This document shows, in pieces, positions 62,701 to 64,000 of a stretch of 64,000 nt of DNA; position 1 is the first letter of the stretch; each line of letters opens with the position of its first letter. Made by a program: the position numbers and the translations under genes. Origin of the DNA: Aristolochia californica (Eukaryota; Streptophyta; Magnoliopsida; Piperales; Aristolochiaceae). The stretch lies in NCBI GenBank assembly GCA_029961685.1, contig JARWKL010000006.1, positions 11,724,748 to 11,788,747 on the forward strand. The letters run 5' to 3'. The notes below the pieces were generated by a model, which was not told where the DNA came from, made no database searches, and saw only the letters and a list, made by a program, of their open reading frames with translations.

Positions 62701-64000
62701 TCAATTTTTGTTTTCATCACTTTTCTTATTTTCGAGATGAAGGAGGAGAGGAAACTCATGTTTTGGTTTAAGAAAAAATTTACATCTAAAATGGAAATGC
62801 AGAATGCACAAATATAGAGGGAGATAATTCCAAAAAGTTTCTGTAATTTTTAGGGCTTGTAAAGTCTTTCTAGTTTTTATTTATTAGGTTTTTCAATAGT
62901 CGGGAAAAGGGGAGGCATGAGTTTTTAAACTAAGTGTTGACTCCCAAATGCATAAGTCATTTCTTACAAAAATATAGATTGTTACACATGATTAATCTCT
63001 TTACATTCATCTATGATTGTTAGGTCAGTTTTTTGTAAGTGGGCAAAATAAAGGTTTGTTTGACTCAGGTAAATATCCCACCACTCATTCAGTTGAGAAT
63101 TTAATGAGCGTTTGTTATTCTATTTAAAAGGTTTGGATCCATAGGTTATTTGCATCTTTAACATGTTTCAAGCATGCATATCCATTTTTAAAACATGTCT
63201 TGAAATCTCTTTCTTATAAAATTCCAAAGTCTTAGGGTTGAACTAGTGGAATTTCCCAAACTTGGATAACAAAACTTTTGTCTTCATTTGTGGTATGTGA
63301 ATAAATTTTCTTTACTTGAATTTGTTATTGTTTTAAACTTTTTCCATACATAAACTCTAAAATTTTATTTTTTTTGTGATCTATTTGCGTTTTCATCTCT
63401 TTTCTTGTTTACGAGATGAAGTAGGAGAGGAAACTCAAGTTTTGATTTAAGAAAAAAGTATACATCTAAAATGGAAATACACAATGCTCAAATGTAGAGG
63501 GAGATAATTCCAAAAAGTATTTGTAAATTTTAGGGATTGTAAAATCTTTCTAGTTTTTATATATTAGGTTTTGCAATAGTCAGGAAAAGGGGGAGGCCGG
63601 AGTTTTTAAACTGAGTGTTGACACCCAATCCATAAGTCATTTCTTAAAAAAAAATAGCCCGTTACGCATGATTAATCACTTTACATTTATCTATAATTGT
63701 TAGGCCAGCTTTTTGTAAGTGGGCAAAATAAAGGCTTGTTTGACTCGGGTAAATATCCGACAGCTCGTTCACTTGAGAATTTAATGAGTGTTTGTGATTA
63801 TCTTAAAAATGATTGGATCCATAGGACATTTACATCTTTAACATGTTTCAAGAATTCATATCCATTTTTTAAACATGTCTAGAAATCTCTTTCTTATAAA
63901 ATTCCAATGTCTTAGGGTTGAACGAGTGGAATTTCCCAAGCATGGATACCAAAACTTTTGTCTTCATTTGTTGTATCTGAATAAATTTTCTTTACTTACA
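59780..64000. repeat. ~680-bp tandem satellite array, right segment
   Basis: The monomer interrupted at 50,307 resumes here at GCATCTTTAACATG, in phase, and about six more monomers follow to the end of the window. No genes or further insertions were seen. Confidence 0.97.
61745..63105. repeat. Adjacent satellite monomers with unusually high mutual identity
   Basis: Two successive 680-bp units (starting near 61745 and 62425) share many private variants absent elsewhere: GTTATCCTCTTAAAAAGG, GTTTGCCTCTTTAACCTG or a one-base variant, GATGAAGGAGGAGAGGAAAC and TTTTGGTTTAAG. They differ at only a few positions, in contrast to typical neighbours. The pair is a recent tandem duplication or homogenisation event. 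Confidence 0.8.

Overview
The window is non-genic plant nuclear DNA, best read as heterochromatin of a flowering plant. About 84% of it is one AT-rich tandem satellite with a monomer of about 680 bp (roughly 78-80 copies, all in one orientation). The rest is three retroelement insertions nested in or beside that array. There are no host protein-coding genes, rRNA, tRNA or bacterial-type features. The plant assignment rests on a Caulimoviridae-type endogenous pararetrovirus and on plant-type LTR retrotransposon features (initiator-Met primer site, Ty3/gypsy-type gag). The species is not identifiable from the sequence.

Layout: (1) 1-11,098 satellite. (2) 11,099-11,763 a solo LTR on the minus strand with a TATA box. 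(3) 11,764-50,307 satellite, including a 36-base G run, a 1,360-bp dimeric higher-order repeat at about 29.5-33.2 kb, and a block of 5-6 monomers present twice about 10.39 kb apart (34.9-38.7 and 45.25-49.1 kb). (4) 50,308-59,779 a degenerate endogenous pararetrovirus (EPRV) on the minus strand, inserted cleanly in one satellite monomer with no visible target duplication. (5) 59,780-64,000 the same monomer resumes and the array continues, with a very similar monomer pair at 61.7-63.1 kb.

Read on the minus strand, the EPRV gives: 3' part of a coat-protein ORF with a CCHC zinc knuckle; a polymerase ORF (aspartic protease, reverse transcriptase, RNase H) with three in-frame stops; a ~490-codon 3' ORF in the position of the transactivator/inclusion-body gene; an intergenic region with a TATA box, TGACG motifs and repeats; a tRNA-Met-like primer site; a 108-aa ORF; a ~110-aa ORF with a viroplasmin/RNase H1 N-terminal-like domain; and the first codons of another ORF cut by the satellite. 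About 6.28 kb of viral sequence is present. The missing arc should hold the movement protein and the N-terminal part of the coat protein. Because the copy runs through the primer site (position 1 of the circular map), it came from circular or concatemeric DNA.

The 3' ORF is split by a 3,186-bp gag-only LTR retrotransposon (52,787-55,972) with 886/889-bp LTRs, tRNA-iMet primer site, polypurine tract and 5-bp target duplication ACGGA. It has no pol domains, which fits the terminal-repeat-with-gag (TR-GAG) class. The nesting gives an order of events: satellite first, then EPRV, then gag-only element. LTR divergence of roughly 3.7% by manual count suggests the last step was on the order of a million years ago.
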